Source of the DNA: Sphingobacterium sp. UBA2700
Lineage (GTDB): Bacteria > Bacteroidota > Bacteroidia > Sphingobacteriales > Sphingobacteriaceae
Reading direction: 5' to 3'
Assembly (NCBI GenBank): GCA_002354335.1
Contig: DELI01000005.1
Span: forward strand, 354,385-418,384
Length of the DNA: 64,000 bases
Shown: piece after piece, positions 17,507 to 26,112 of the stretch
How positions within the stretch are numbered: position 1 is the stretch's first letter
Layout of the letters: each line of letters begins with the position of its first letter
The notes under the pieces: generated by a model
Database searches by the model: none
The model's input: only the letters and a program-made list of their open reading frames with translations
What the model was told of the DNA's origin: nothing
Program-made: the position numbers and the translations under genes

Positions 17507-19408
17507 TTATTTTACAAATAAATCAAACTCAGCAACAGAAAAAGCCTTATCTCCACTCAAAACCTCCATAGGTTCAAAACGGATATAATGTGCTTCAACA
17601 GGCGCCCTAAAATTGATCATCTGTCCCGTTGCGTTCGCCTTTATGTTTGAGAATTCCCCTGTAGCAACAATTTGCCAGGTTTTGCCATCCACACTGCTAT
17701 ACACCTTATATTTCGTCGGAACTCCATCCAACTTGGCATCTTGACGTGGCGTGTACTGCATCCCCGTTATCCATTCATTCTTCGTCAAACGGATCTCCAC
17801 AAATTTGCTTCTGCTGGTCGTTGTTTCCCAGATGCTTCTCAGATTATTATCGATCGCATTCATTACGTGCTTATCTGCCGAAATAATCGTCATATCCTGC
17901 TTTGCGACGCGTTTGCGTTCTGTTGTTGCCAAGCCAAAATTCGATGCAGCTTCTTTAAATAGAGCAAACTCGCTTAGGGTTGGAGCCACCGGTGCAAATA
18001 AGTCAACCTTCAAACGCTGTGCTGTTACCGGACTCGCTAATTTAATTAATCGATTTGCGCCAATACTCGTCGCCTCGCCAATTAATCTCCAGCCGTTATT
18101 TTCCCAAACAGAAACCTTCACACTATCTAAACGCTGTCCCAGCTTGATGTTTTCGCGTAAACGAATCAAGTCAAAAGTCCGCGCACTCGGCAGAGAAATT
18201 TCGATGCTCGGACGCAATACCTGATCGTCCGAAGCATAGTAGGAATAGCGATCGCCATCAAACAGCTTTGAAGTAGCAAACTGCTCGTGGTTTTCGCGAA
18301 CGTTGCTAGCCTTTGCCATCGCTCCGGCCGTAAGATCCTTGTCAAATGTTTCTTTCAGTTTCTGTCCAAAAGATTTTAAGGATAAAATATCGTTATCATG
18401 CAAAATACCCTCTGGCATTGGCGCCAAACCAAGGTTCATCCCGCCCCCTCTACCGACAGACTTGAGGTAAATTTCGAAGAGTTGATCCGGCGTCTTCACC
18501 CGATCGTTCTGATCCTCATGGTAAAACCATCCCGGTCGCTGTGGAACATCACATTCTGCCGGAATCCAATATTTCCCGCCTCGGTCTCCTGTTGACAAAT
18601 TCGACTCATCAACTTGCCCAGGCACCGCTGGTTTGCCATCTTTGCTTTTCGGCGTCAGCGTAGACCAGGAGGTCTCAGCGGCAAATCCTTTCTCATTTCC
18701 TACCCAACGCATATCTGGACCCACATCAGAGAAAATCATCGCCATCGGTTGCAGCTTGCGAACAATAGGCCATGTTTTTTCCTCCCACTCATAGTAAGTC
18801 GAGCGGTCAATTGTTCGCTTTTCGTTTTTACCACCATAGTAACCATCCCCGCCGTTTGCACCATCATGCCAGGAAGTAAATAGCTCACCATAATTGCTCA
18901 TCAATTCCGTCAATTGCGCTCGATACGCATCCGCGTAAGCCTTCGTACCATAGCGAGTATCGTTGCGATCCCAAGCTGACAGGTACACCCCAAATTGCAA
19001 GCCATTGGCATGCGCCGCTTTTTTAAACTCGCGGACCATGTCGCCCTTGCCCTCTTTCCATGGCGAGCTCGCTACTGAATACTTGGTTGTTGCTGTAGGC
19101 CATAGACAAAATCCATCATGATGTTTTGCGACCGAAATCAGTCCTTTGAAGCCTCCTGCGGCTGCCGCACCAGCAATCTGATTGGCATCAAATTTAGTCG
19201 GGTTAAATATTTTGGGATCAGCATCCCCAAAGCCCCACTCCTTATTTTGAAAGGTCGTCGGGGTAAAATGAATCAAGGTATACATTTCCATCTCATGCCA
19301 ACGTAGCTGACGTTCAGATGGGGTCGCGCCGTAGGGCGCCGGCTCCGTTTGAGCCATACTTAAAAATGGTGTGATTAATAGGATAGATAATAGTTTAGAT
19401 CTTTTCAT
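17507..19408 (-). CDS. GH29 alpha-L-fucosidase with C-terminal F5/8 type C (discoidin) domains
   Basis: 633 aa. Sec signal ending SMAQ. GH29 barrel in residues ~30-345: HHDGFCLW near 96-103 and the nucleophile Asp182 in SWHDGANGG. The second half has two discoidin-like sugar-binding modules (approximately 350-490 and 500-633, the latter with KYKVYSSVDGKTW and YIRFEP). The general form resembles GH29 subfamily B, selective for alpha-1,3/1,4-fucose; that assignment needs a tree. First gene of the operon with GH95. No SusC/D pair is adjacent, unlike most polysaccharide loci. Confidence 0.9.
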   Translation of the reverse strand: MKRSKLLSILLITPFLSMAQTEPAPYGATPSERQLRWHEMEMYTLIHFTPTTFQNKEWGFGDADPKIFNPTKFDANQIAGAAAAGGFKGLISVAKHHDGFCLWPTATTKYSVASSPWKEGKGDMVREFKKAAHANGLQFGVYLSAWDRNDTRYGTKAYADAYRAQLTELMSNYGELFTSWHDGANGGDGYYGGKNEKRTIDRSTYYEWEEKTWPIVRKLQPMAMIFSDVGPDMRWVGNEKGFAAETSWSTLTPKSKDGKPAVPGQVDESNLSTGDRGGKYWIPAECDVPQRPGWFYHEDQNDRVKTPDQLFEIYLKSVGRGGGMNLGLAPMPEGILHDNDILSLKSFGQKLKETFDKDLTAGAMAKASNVRENHEQFATSKLFDGDRYSYYASDDQVLRPSIEISLPSARTFDLIRLRENIKLGQRLDSVKVSVWENNGWRLIGEATSIGANRLIKLASPVTAQRLKVDLFAPVAPTLSEFALFKEAASNFGLATTERKRVAKQDMTIISADKHVMNAIDNNLRSIWETTTSRSKFVEIRLTKNEWITGMQYTPRQDAKLDGVPTKYKVYSSVDGKTWQIVATGEFSNIKANATGQMINFRAPVEAHYIRFEPMEVLSGDKAFSVAEFDLFVK

Positions 19409-19563
19409 ATAACGCTAAATGTGCCTTGAAGATACTCAATTCGAAAACGAATAAAAAGATTAGCTGTGAGAATGTTACCCTCCTAGACGCACTGATAAAC
19501 GATTTATTCCCACTTGATTAAAATATTATCCAAAAAACTTGCAGCAATCGAAGTTAATATTTT

Positions 19564-19585
19564 ACTTTGTGTTTCAAAGTACTTT
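19564..19585 (+). promoter_or_regulatory. Overlapping dyads upstream of the small membrane gene
   Basis: ACTTTG (19564-19569) and CAAAGT (19575-19580) form an inverted repeat with a 5-nt spacer; AAAGT and ACTTT (19576-19585) form a second, adjacent palindrome. Three half-sites 17-38 nt upstream of an ATG suggest an operator for a dimeric repressor. Confidence 0.4.
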
Positions 19586-19601
19586 TAACATCAAAAAAAT
19601 T

Positions 19602-19892
19602 ATGACAACAAATTACACCTCACAACGCTGGATTTATATCATCCCGGTTGCTCTTCTATCCATCCCTGCCCTGGCTATGCTTTTCACCAATGAGGTGAAT
19701 TGGAATGCATTCGACTTTTTAGTAGCGGCCGTTCTCTTATTCGGAACCGTATTCATTATCGACCTGTTGCGCCGGAACATCAACAACAAACGAAATTTCT
19801 GGATCGGAACGGCAATCGTTCTTCTCCTGTTATTCTTATTATGGGCAGAATTGGCGGTCGGTATTTTCGGTACTCCCCTTGCTGGAAACTGA
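19602..19892 (+). CDS. Small membrane protein of unknown function
   Basis: 96 aa from ATG 19602 (MTTNYTSQRW). Three hydrophobic segments are visible: IIPVALLSIPALAMLF, FLVAAVLLFGTVFII and FWIGTAIVLLLLFLLW. No family recognised. The earlier in-frame start at 19539 would run through the operator-like dyad, so it is rejected. Single gene; a repeat-rich stretch follows. Confidence 0.65.
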   Translation: MTTNYTSQRWIYIIPVALLSIPALAMLFTNEVNWNAFDFLVAAVLLFGTVFIIDLLRRNINNKRNFWIGTAIVLLLLFLLWAELAVGIFGTPLAGN

Positions 19893-19959
19893 TCCGTGTT
19901 AGCATACAAGATGCTAAAACCGACCTCCGAAAAATCACTAGCCTATCAAACCCCACGCA

Positions 19960-20037
19960 TACCCTTTTCAAACCCGTTCATAACCGGTTCTGAAAGGGTT
20001 ATACAAGGGCTTTGAAAGGGCTTTAAAAGGGTTATGA
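19960..20037. repeat. AAACCC/AAGGGTT-type hairpin repeat
   Basis: Tandem words of the form CCCTTTTCAAACCC followed by GAAAGGGTTAT, AAGGGCTTTGAAAGGG and TTTAAAAGGGTTATG can pair back on themselves. The same style occurs after susD at 49650-49735. Probably a dispersed intergenic repeat that may act as a weak terminator. Confidence 0.45.
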
Positions 20038-20132
20038 GTTGACGCAGTCTTATGCCGGAGCCGAGTAAGCCTTTATAAAAAAAAAATCAAAAATAAATTC
20101 GACAAGATTAGTAGTTTATGCATAAAAGTAAA

Positions 20133-20140
20133 TAAATTTG
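20133..20140 (+). promoter_or_regulatory. metZ -7 promoter element, 6 nt before the ATG
   Basis: TAAATTTG matches TAnnTTTG exactly; CTCATC then leads into the ATG at 20147. The predicted message has essentially no leader. Confidence 0.55.
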
Positions 20141-20146
20141 CTCATC

Positions 20147-21319
20147 ATGAACAACGAACAATCCAAAATCATCCGCGAGCAAGCACAACGCTCCGCATTA
20201 CGCGAACACTCTGTTCCTCTTTACCTTACCTCCAGCTTTATCTTTGACAGTGCCGATCAAGGGCGTGCTGTTTTTGCCGAGGAAGAGGAAGGGATGGTTT
20301 ATTCTCGTTATGCCAATCCGAACACGACAGAATTCATCAACAAGGTTTGTCTGTTAGAAAATGCAGAGGCGGGCTTAGCGTTTGCGTCGGGCATGGGAGC
20401 AGTTTTTGCGACTTTCGCGGGATTTATCGAAAGTGGCGACCATATTGTGTCCTCACGTGCGATTTTCGGATCTACGCACCAGTTGTTCACGCAGCTATTC
20501 CCACGTTGGGGTGTCACCACGACTTACGTGGATGCCATCAACCAGGACGAATGGGAAAAAGCAATTCAACCGAATACCAAATTTATTTTCTTAGAGTCGC
20601 CCTCAAATCCAGGTCTTGAATTGGTCGATCTGGAGTGGTTAGGCGGACTTAAAAAGAAATATCCGCATATTATTTTTGCTATCGATAATTGTTTCGCAAC
20701 GCCTTATCTACAAAAGCCACTGCAATATGGTTTCGATCTTTCCATCCACTCGGCAACGAAATATATGGACGGTCAAGGTCGCGTATTAGGTGGTGTGGTC
20801 GTTGGGAAAAAAGAATTGATGGATAAGATGATGTTCTTGATTCGCCATACGGGCCCATCAATGTCCCCATTTAATGCTTGGGTACTTTCCAAAAGTATCG
20901 AAACATTAGGATTGCGTATGGACAGACACTGTTCCAATGCGCTGGCATTGGCGCAAACCTTAGAGCAGCATCCCGAGATTGCTGACGTTAAATACCCTTT
21001 CCTACCCTCGCATCCACAGTATGAGTTGGCTAAAAAGCAGATGAAAGCTGGTGGCGGTATCGTGACGTTTGAGGTAAAAGGCGGAAAAGAACGCGCATTC
21101 AAATTTTTGGATGCTCTAAAAATGATCAAATATACCTCCAACCTCGGCGATGCCCGCAGTATCGCAACGCATCCTGCCACAACAACACATTCCAAACTCT
21201 CCGAAGCCGAACGCGAAAAGTTAGGTATCCGCCCCGGAACAGTACGCCTTTCCGTAGGTATCGAAGAACAAGAAGATATTATAGGGGATATTTTGCAGGC
21301 ATTGGAAGGGAGTATTTAG
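20147..21319 (+). CDS. metZ: O-succinylhomoserine sulfhydrylase-type PLP enzyme
   Basis: 390 aa. Cys/Met metabolism PLP-enzyme family. PLP lysine in the block HSATKYMDGQGRVLGG near residue 205, which is the form typical of MetZ (direct sulfhydrylation of O-succinylhomoserine to homocysteine); cystathionine gamma-synthase and methionine gamma-lyase are the alternatives. Start at ATG 20147; the upstream TTG belongs to the promoter. Its last codons and stop (AGT ATT TAG) are already part of the TAG-rich repeat that follows. Confidence 0.85.
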   Translation: MNNEQSKIIREQAQRSALREHSVPLYLTSSFIFDSADQGRAVFAEEEEGMVYSRYANPNTTEFINKVCLLENAEAGLAFASGMGAVFATFAGFIESGDHIVSSRAIFGSTHQLFTQLFPRWGVTTTYVDAINQDEWEKAIQPNTKFIFLESPSNPGLELVDLEWLGGLKKKYPHIIFAIDNCFATPYLQKPLQYGFDLSIHSATKYMDGQGRVLGGVVVGKKELMDKMMFLIRHTGPSMSPFNAWVLSKSIETLGLRMDRHCSNALALAQTLEQHPEIADVKYPFLPSHPQYELAKKQMKAGGGIVTFEVKGGKERAFKFLDALKMIKYTSNLGDARSIATHPATTTHSKLSEAEREKLGIRPGTVRLSVGIEEQEDIIGDILQALEGSI

Positions 21320-21920
21320 TAGTTAGTAGTTAGTAGTTAGTAGTTAGTAGTTAGTAGTTAGTATTTAGACCTATGGCGGACTGTAATGGTTCGCTTTTTT
21401 TGTGGGATTAAGGAGATGGGGCAGTTGTTATTGAAGGTTGTCTGAACCAGGAAAGGAAGGATGCAAGGATATTCAGGATCGGGCATAGTGTTGTATATTG
21501 GAATGAACATTTACGGTCTTGATATCATACGTTTTATGAGACGATTAGTGAAACGTCTCTACGCGGTTCGTCATGATTACCGCCTATATAGTCCAAAATT
21601 GTATCGAAGCCAATTGGACGCCAATGCGTAGAGACGTTTCACTAAACGTCTCCTATAAAAAATATAATCCGTCTCTTCATATGTCACAATACCCAATCCT
21701 GTCCATCCTAAAATCCTTCCTTTCCTGGTTCAAGACAAAAGCACCACAGCCGATCCTGAACATCCTTTCATCCTTCCTTTCTTGGTTCAAAACAATAACC
21801 ATTCAAACAACCTCCCATTTAAATAACCTCCCCATCCTCCTAAAACCAAAAAAGCGAACCATTACAGTCCGCCATAGGTCTAAATACTAAATACTAATTA
21901 CTAAATACTAAATACTATTT
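21311..21920. repeat. 0.6-kb nested inverted-repeat element between metZ and tpx
   Basis: No credible gene. It starts with TAGTAGT heptamer repeats at the metZ stop. A 43-bp arm (21358-21400, containing GACCTATGGCGGAC) is perfectly inverted at 21848-21890. Inside it, 21426-21482 is inverted imperfectly at about 21750-21799 (ATCCTT/ATCCTG words with ~10-nt spacing), and 21538-21564 at 21626-21652 (GAGACGTTTAGTG-like). A direct ~45-bp duplication lies at 21696-21740 and 21754-21798. The whole can fold into one long hairpin. The right edge reaches the tpx stop codon. May be a non-autonomous palindromic element, and may terminate both convergent genes. Confidence 0.8.
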
Positions 21921-22417
21921 TAAATACTAGCCAGCGCTTTATCATAATCCGGCTCTTCGGTAGTTTCTTCGACCTGCTCGGTGTAAACTACTTTACCATC
22001 TTCGTCGATCACGACTACGGAGCGGCTCAACAGACCTGCTAGAGGGCCGTCTGCGAATTTAACGCCGTAAGCGTCTGCGAAAGCATTGTCTTTAAAATCT
22101 GATAGGGTAATTACATTTTCGATTCCCTCTGCAGCACAGAAGCGTGACTGTGCGAATGGAAGATCTTTAGAGATACATAAAACCACTGTACTGTCTAGTC
22201 CTGCTGCTTTTTCGTTGAATTGGCGAACCGACATTGCACATGTACCAGTATCGATACTCGGGAATATATTTAAAATAACTTTCTTACCTTTGAAATCGCT
22301 CAATGACTTAGAAGAAAGGTCGCCTGATGTTAGTGTAAAGTTTGGAGCAGTATCGCCTACTTTAGGTAGGTTTCCTTCTGAATAAACTGCGTTGCCCTTG
22401 AATTTAATTTGTGCCAT
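21920..22417 (-). CDS. tpx: Thiol peroxidase (atypical 2-Cys peroxiredoxin)
   Basis: 165 aa from ATG 22417; the track-style longer start is an upstream non-conserved extension. Peroxidatic Cys in DTGTCAMSVRQF (near residue 60) and resolving Cys in RFCAAEGI (near 94), the Tpx spacing. Family members usually read DTPVC; here it is DTGTC. Reduces hydroperoxides with thioredoxin. Its C-terminal Ser-Ile-stop (AGT ATT TAA) merges with the inverted repeat, mirroring metZ. Confidence 0.92.
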   Translation of the reverse strand: MAQIKFKGNAVYSEGNLPKVGDTAPNFTLTSGDLSSKSLSDFKGKKVILNIFPSIDTGTCAMSVRQFNEKAAGLDSTVVLCISKDLPFAQSRFCAAEGIENVITLSDFKDNAFADAYGVKFADGPLAGLLSRSVVVIDEDGKVVYTEQVEETTEEPDYDKALASI

Positions 22418-22562
22418 AATATCTTTTAGAATTGTATTCTTAAAGATAACCATTTAAAATACAAATATGTTTGAACGATATTCATTTACTTGCATATTAT
22501 TAAATTGTGACAAATATTTTTATTTTAATTAATAAAAAAATGCTATGTTAGCATATCAAATC

Positions 22563-22570
22563 TAAATTTG
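22563..22570 (+). promoter_or_regulatory. Candidate -7 element for the FadL-GDSL operon
   Basis: TAAATTTG, 23 nt before the ATG. A dyad TGCTA-TGT-TAGCA (22541-22553) lies just upstream, where a regulator could bind. Confidence 0.45.
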
Positions 22571-22593
22571 AAAAAACGCTAATCAATATTTAT

Positions 22594-23814
22594 ATGAAAC
22601 GATTATTACTGAGTTTGTTATTAGCTTCCCCTATTCTATTGCATGCACAAGGCTCGCAAGTGAATACGCAAAGTCAGAAAGCCGTAGGTATGGCCGGTGC
22701 AGGATCTGCATTGTTTATAGATGAAACGTCTATATTTTACAACCCCGGTGCATTGGTAAAGATGGACCACAACGCTATACAGGTTGGTGCAAGTGCTGTT
22801 ATGTACCGATCTGCTTTCCGCGAACACGGAAGTACGGAATCACATGATACGAAATTTCAAATTTCGCCACCATTTGGTGCCTACGCTACTTTTGGACCGA
22901 AAAACTCTTGGTGGAAAGCCGGTATCGGCGTCTACACACCTTTCGGTGGATCGGTAGATTGGGGCAAAGAATGGCCAGGGCGCTTTTCATTGACGCATCT
23001 TTCCATGCGTGCAATTTATATACAACCAACCGTAAGTTTTAAAATCACCGACCAATTCAGTCTGGGCGGTGGATTTGTTTACAACATTGGTTTGGTTGAT
23101 TTAGGCCGTGCTTTACCGGTATTTTACCCCGATGGAACAGCCGGACAGGCAACCTTAAAAGGAACAGGTACGGGTATGGGATATAATGTCGGTGTACACT
23201 ACAACCTGGAAGATCAGTTTGCCATCTCCTTGAGTTACCGTTCGAAAGTTGTTACAAAACTAGAAGGCGGCGATGCTACTTTTGAGGTTCCGACTTCATT
23301 GGCAGCAAACTTCCCGAATGGTAAATTCGACGCCGAATTGCCTTTACCTGCAACGTTCAACATTGGTATCGCATTCCCACTAAGCGATAAAGTTCAAGCG
23401 GCTATCGACGGATCATTGATCAACTACGATATCTACAAGGAATTGGTATTTGATTATGAAAACAACACACCCGTATTGCAAGATACACGCTCGGCGAAAA
23501 AATACCAAAATGCCTTCTCGGGTAAAGCGGGTATCAACTACGACGTGAATGATGCTTTGGCTTTACGTGTTGGGGCAGGTTATGTTTATACACCAGTTCA
23601 ATCGAAATATGTGTATCCAGAGACTCCGGATAACAATCGTGTTATGGCTGCGGGGGGTGTATCCTACAAGTTCAACCCGAAATGGGAAATGTCTGCCGCT
23701 TATGTATTCCAGAAGATCTTAAAGCGTACGACAACCAACGCGGAAACATTGCTTCACGGAGCATACGAAACCAATATCCATGCACCAGGTATCTCCCTGT
23801 CTTATAAATGGTAA
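22594..23814 (+). CDS. OmpP1/FadL/TodX-family outer-membrane transporter
   Basis: 406 aa. Sec signal ending LHAQ; then the family hallmark of an N-terminal plug segment with Gly/Ala-rich GMAGAGSALF and the NPGAL motif, followed by alternating beta strands and a terminal aromatic residue (SLSYKW). Such porins admit long-chain fatty acids or hydrocarbons across the outer membrane. The next gene, 10 nt on, is a GDSL-type lipoprotein hydrolase, suggesting ester cleavage at the surface coupled to uptake. Substrate unknown. Confidence 0.88.
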   Translation: MKRLLLSLLLASPILLHAQGSQVNTQSQKAVGMAGAGSALFIDETSIFYNPGALVKMDHNAIQVGASAVMYRSAFREHGSTESHDTKFQISPPFGAYATFGPKNSWWKAGIGVYTPFGGSVDWGKEWPGRFSLTHLSMRAIYIQPTVSFKITDQFSLGGGFVYNIGLVDLGRALPVFYPDGTAGQATLKGTGTGMGYNVGVHYNLEDQFAISLSYRSKVVTKLEGGDATFEVPTSLAANFPNGKFDAELPLPATFNIGIAFPLSDKVQAAIDGSLINYDIYKELVFDYENNTPVLQDTRSAKKYQNAFSGKAGINYDVNDALALRVGAGYVYTPVQSKYVYPETPDNNRVMAAGGVSYKFNPKWEMSAAYVFQKILKRTTTNAETLLHGAYETNIHAPGISLSYKW

Positions 23815-23824
23815 GCCTTAATTG

Positions 23825-25159
23825 ATGAAAACAATGAAAAAGAACTTTAGATTATATATTGGACTAGCAATTTTAGGACTTGTTAGCTCCTGTAAACCCG
23901 AGATTGACGCGCCTACCTTTAGCAAAGGTACGGCAGACTTTTCGAAATATATTGCCATCGGTAATTCGTTAACCTCAGGTTATGCAGACAATGGTCTGTA
24001 TTTAGAAGGCCAGAAAGTAGCCTTCCCCAACCTGATGGCCGAGCAGATGAAGAACGTGGGTGGCGGTGAGTTTACTTCACCATTCTTCCCGGCAGATAAA
24101 GCAAATGGTTCCGGCTATATCATGTTGGAATCTTTGGTCGATGGAAATCCCGTGATGAAACCTGTAACAACGGATTTAGCAATTCGCGGTGCTAATCCAG
24201 ATGGAAAGCCATTATACATTAAGTATACCGACCCTATCCAAAACTTAGGCGTTCCGGGCATGCGTTTAGATATGGCCTTTGCGAATGGCCTCGGAACAGT
24301 TAAGGGAAATCCTTATTTCGAGCGTCTTTTACCGGATAATACGCCCGCAACAATGACTTACTTTCAGTATGCTGCAGGTCATGATTATACGTTCTTCTCC
24401 TTTTGGTTAGGAAATAATGATGTTTTAGGCTATGCAATGAACGGCGCTGTATCAACTGTTAATTCACCTACAGGTCCAGTTGAAGACCCAACTAAGAATT
24501 TAACGTCCCTACCTTTATTTACGCAGCTATACACGAATTTTGTTACTACATTGACTGCGAAAGGCCAAAAAGGCGTTGTTGCTACGATTCCTGATGTTAC
24601 GGCTGTGCCTTTCTTAAATACCGTAACGACTGCACGTCTGAATGCTGGCGTTGAGGCGGCATCACAAGGTGCGTTCAAAAACGTAATCATCAAAACAAAA
24701 ACTGGTGTTCGCGCAGCAACGGCAAAGGATCTATTTCCTTTAACTTTCAATACGGCAGCATTGGGTAAACCAAATACTATTGGTCCGGGCTATGGTATCA
24801 GTCCAGCGAATCCTATTGAGGATCATAATGTATTGGACGAGGCTGAAGTAGCACAAGTAAGTGCCCGTGTTAACGAGTTCAACAATGTAATTAAGCAAGT
24901 AGCGGAAAGCAAAGGTGTAGCGGTTGCGGATGTACATGCCTTCTTAAATAAAGTTAAGGGTGGTTATGTGTACAATGGCATTGGCATTAGCTCGGCTTTC
25001 ATTACTGGTAATGCCTTCTCATTAGACGGTGTACACCTAACGCCAATGGGTAATGCAATTGTTGCGAATTTATTTATTGATGCAATCAATAAACAGTACA
25101 ATGCATCGATTCCTAAAGTAGATATCTCTCTTTATAGAGGTGTAAAATATCCGAATTAA
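23825..25159 (+). CDS. SGNH/GDSL-type hydrolase lipoprotein
   Basis: 444 aa. ATG at 23825 (a second at 23834); lipobox LVSSC. Block I reads AIGNSLTSGY, with Asn replacing the Asp of GDSL but keeping the Ser; GNND is the block III form; the His block is DGVHLTPMGN near the C-terminus. Probably an esterase or lipase on the outer face of a membrane. Forms an operon with the FadL-type porin, an arrangement I recall from other Bacteroidota. A terminator follows. Confidence 0.82.
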   Translation: MKTMKKNFRLYIGLAILGLVSSCKPEIDAPTFSKGTADFSKYIAIGNSLTSGYADNGLYLEGQKVAFPNLMAEQMKNVGGGEFTSPFFPADKANGSGYIMLESLVDGNPVMKPVTTDLAIRGANPDGKPLYIKYTDPIQNLGVPGMRLDMAFANGLGTVKGNPYFERLLPDNTPATMTYFQYAAGHDYTFFSFWLGNNDVLGYAMNGAVSTVNSPTGPVEDPTKNLTSLPLFTQLYTNFVTTLTAKGQKGVVATIPDVTAVPFLNTVTTARLNAGVEAASQGAFKNVIIKTKTGVRAATAKDLFPLTFNTAALGKPNTIGPGYGISPANPIEDHNVLDEAEVAQVSARVNEFNNVIKQVAESKGVAVADVHAFLNKVKGGYVYNGIGISSAFITGNAFSLDGVHLTPMGNAIVANLFIDAINKQYNASIPKVDISLYRGVKYPN

Positions 25160-25184
25160 TTTTGGAAAACTTAACAGAAGGTTA

Positions 25185-25210
25185 GGGCTGCCATTATGCA
25201 GCCCTTTCTT
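25185..25210 (+). terminator. Terminator of the FadL-GDSL operon
   Basis: GGGCTGC (25185-25191) pairs with GCAGCCC (25198-25204), followed by TTTCTT. It lies inside the long-start reading of nth and so argues against that start. Confidence 0.8.
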
Positions 25211-25298
25211 ATTTATGCATACCCCCCTCTCGCTTCGAATTTTCGATCAAGCGATTGTAATCTACGCCTGTTAAGCTATCAAATCGCTCAAAGATGCT

Positions 25299-25306
25299 TA
25301 TCTTTG
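25299..25306 (+). promoter_or_regulatory. nth -7 promoter element, 3 nt before the ATG
   Basis: TATCTTTG matches TAnnTTTG; only ACT separates it from the ATG at 25310. Predicts a leaderless transcript. Confidence 0.5.
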
Positions 25307-25309
25307 ACT

Positions 25310-25981
25310 ATGCTTAAGAAAGACAGGTATAAGGCTTTTGTGGAGTACTTTTCTACACACAATCCGGATGCACAAACTGAGTTAAATTATAGTAATCCCT
25401 TTGAGTTATTGCTGGCGGTCATCTTATCGGCACAATGTACCGATAAGCGAATAAATCAGATCACCCCTGCTCTATTTGCGCGGTATCCAGATGCGGAAAG
25501 CTTAGCGGAAAGCTCGGTCGATGAGGTCTTTTCTTACATCCGTTCGGTGAGCTATCCAAATAACAAGGCCAAACATTTGGTAGGCATGGCTCAGAAGTTG
25601 CTGAGCGAATTTGACGGGGTTGTTCCGGAAAAGATCGAAGACTTGGTGAAACTTCCAGGTGTGGGTAGAAAAACGGCAAATGTGATCTCCTCGGTTGTAT
25701 ATCATAATCCGGCTATGGCCGTTGATACACATGTGTTCCGTGTGGCAAACCGACTAGGATTGACGTCGAGGGCGACAACACCGCTAGCGGTTGAAAAACA
25801 ACTAGTGAAGCACTTACCAAAGGATACGATTGCGATAGCTCATCATTGGCTTATTCTTCATGGACGTTATATCTGCTTAGCGAGGAAACCAAAGTGTGAG
25901 GAATGCCCGATTACCTATTTCTGCAAATATTTCGAGAAAACTTATAAAGCGAAAGCAGTCGTAGAAAAGGAAGTAGAATAA
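25310..25981 (+). CDS. nth: Endonuclease III
   Basis: 223 aa. Base-excision repair glycosylase/AP lyase for oxidised pyrimidines. Helix-hairpin-helix LPGVGRKTAN with the catalytic Lys, then the catalytic Asp in VDTHVFRVANRLG, then four cysteines of the [4Fe-4S] cluster (C-x6-C-x2-C-x5-C) near residues 187-203. ATG 25310 gives the canonical MLKKDRY start; the extension to 25196 overlaps a terminator. recA follows after 131 nt with its own promoter. Confidence 0.94.
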   Translation: MLKKDRYKAFVEYFSTHNPDAQTELNYSNPFELLLAVILSAQCTDKRINQITPALFARYPDAESLAESSVDEVFSYIRSVSYPNNKAKHLVGMAQKLLSEFDGVVPEKIEDLVKLPGVGRKTANVISSVVYHNPAMAVDTHVFRVANRLGLTSRATTPLAVEKQLVKHLPKDTIAIAHHWLILHGRYICLARKPKCEECPITYFCKYFEKTYKAKAVVEKEVE

Positions 25982-26062
25982 TTTTAAACCGGGATACTGA
26001 TTTAAAAAGAAACAACTTAACTTTACAGATGAAATATTAAACTAATTTTTTTAGTAAATAAT

Positions 26063-26093
26063 TTTGTAATATTCCATTATTATCTTATTTTTG
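26063..26093 (+). promoter_or_regulatory. recA promoter, full Bacteroidota consensus
   Basis: TTTG at 26063-26066, exactly 19 nt, then TATTTTTG at 26086-26093: both boxes of the TTTG/TAnnTTTG consensus. The leader is short (about 14 nt). No palindromic LexA-type box is obvious here. Confidence 0.75.
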
Positions 26094-26112
26094 AATTCGA
26101 TATACTAAAAAT

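Noticed and set aside
17751..18224. 157-residue ORF antisense to the GH29 gene
   Set aside because: Shadow of the GH29 coding frame with no ribosome site; same judgement for other antisense ORFs over GH95, SusC and the kinase gene.
21573..21890. 105-residue ORF inside the inverted repeat
   Set aside because: It runs through the repeat arms, contains LSWFKT twice because of the direct duplication, and has no ribosome site or homology I recognise.
25196..25309. Long N-terminal extension of nth
   Set aside because: It crosses the terminator of the previous operon, and the -7 box plus canonical MLKKDRY start favour 25310.
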